Source: Opitutia bacterium UBA957 (lineage in GTDB: Bacteria > Verrucomicrobiota > Verrucomicrobiia > Opitutales > UBA953). Taken from it: a stretch of 12,339 bases of DNA. The position numbers were made by a program, and so were the translations under genes. Below the pieces are notes generated by a model that was given only the letters and a program-made list of their open reading frames with translations, searched no databases and was not told the DNA's origin. The DNA lies in contig DBCN01000095.1 of the NCBI GenBank assembly GCA_002293065.1, positions 8,494 through 20,832 on the forward strand. The letters are read 5' to 3'. Below, piece after piece: positions 12,005-12,339 of this stretch (its first letter is position 1; each line of letters starts with the position of its first letter).

Positions 12005-12339
12005 CAGCGTGCCGAGGGCTTGGCGCGCGCGGCCAACCAAAGGTCGACCGGTTCACCGGCCTTCAGGAATTGCGGCTTCAGCGGAGACCCGCGTGGAAAC
12101 TTGATGTCGACACCGACAAAGGTGGTCTGGGCGGGACAAAACTCGGGCGAGGGCGCATCGATGCCTTTCCGTCCCTTCAAATTCCAGAAGATGTTCCAGG
12201 CGCCCGCATGCAGCCCAAGGTCCGCGCCGCCGCCGCACGCGAAGAAGTTGGCGCCGTTCGCCGAGGTCACGTTGGTGATGAGGTTGGCGAACGGCCCTTG
12301 CTTATGGAAATCCAAGCTCAGGTCGACGCCGCTGCCCGC
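12004..12339 (-). CDS. C-terminus of a probable beta-helix carbohydrate-active protein (5' partial)
   Basis: The frame is open from the window edge to TGA at 12006-12004, giving the last 111 residues. Repeating short strand-like units with Gly and Asn turns (GVDLSLDFHKQGPFANL, then ITNVTSANGANFFACGGGA) and the motif AGAWNIFWNLKG are reminiscent of the last coils of right-handed parallel beta-helix proteins, such as some polysaccharide lyases or glycoside hydrolases. This is a resemblance only. The tail (FPRGSPLKPQFLKAGEPVDLWLAAR) looks like a capping segment, with 'KAGEPVDLWLA' common at the ends of such enzymes. The true start lies beyond the window; a TTG at 12315 is internal. It is coupled to the downstream GT2 gene. 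Confidence 0.8.
   Translation of the reverse strand, partial: AGSGVDLSLDFHKQGPFANLITNVTSANGANFFACGGGADLGLHAGAWNIFWNLKGRKGIDAPSPEFCPAQTTFVGVDIKFPRGSPLKPQFLKAGEPVDLWLAARAKPSAR

Overview
The window is GC-rich bacterial chromosome of ordinary housekeeping and accessory type: short intergenic gaps, many stop/start overlaps, two tRNA genes, and no phage, transposase, CRISPR or plasmid functions. Lgt, the CNNM/CBS protein, the DegT aminotransferase and a RodZ-like HTH membrane protein suggest a Gram-negative-type cell envelope. The gene mix, the GC-rich codons, the weak Shine-Dalgarno sites and the beta-helix protein at the right edge would fit a Verrucomicrobiota (Opitutaceae-like) genome. That assignment is an impression, not a demonstrated result.

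Layout. (1) 1-138 is the 3' end of an unidentified plus-strand gene. It is followed by a convergent gap holding an inverted pair of GTAG-headed hairpin repeats (231-350) that looks like a REPIN (REP doublet). (2) 358-3458 is a minus-strand operon read from the right: CNNM/CBS membrane protein, then lgt (ATGA overlap), then a DegT/DnrJ/EryC1 sugar aminotransferase. (3) 3548-3928 is a divergent plus-strand gene for a small three-helix membrane protein, with a promoter that predicts a leaderless mRNA. (4) 3904-7717 is a tightly packed minus-strand operon: M24 metallopeptidase, a 98-residue DUF2103-like protein, pabB, pabC. PabB plus PabC would convert chorismate to p-aminobenzoate for folate; the glutaminase subunit is not in the window. 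(5) 7818-8047 holds two tandem tRNA-Gly genes (anticodons CCC and TCC), each with its own candidate promoter. (6) 8062-10500 is a minus-strand series: FmdB-type zinc ribbon, M50 site-2-type protease, short RodZ-like HTH protein with a C-terminal membrane anchor, a small protein with a Lys/Pro/Ala/Thr tail, and an HNH nuclease. (7) 10610-11272 is a plus-strand protein with a conserved-looking Cys/His pattern. It converges on a GT2 glycosyltransferase (11276-12004), which is translationally coupled to the C-terminus of a probable beta-helix protein (12004 to the window end).

Most notable structure outside the genes: the REP doublet whose two stems differ by a compensatory base pair, and a long hairpin (11259-11289) that contains both stop codons of a convergent gene pair and probably acts as a two-way terminator. 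Most notable protein feature: a PabB homologue with the TrpE-type PIAGT motif in place of the PabB-type PIKGT, beside an overlapping pabC. I found no convincing evidence for a wholly new multi-gene system. No stretch longer than 300 bases lacks a gene; the largest gap is 139-357.
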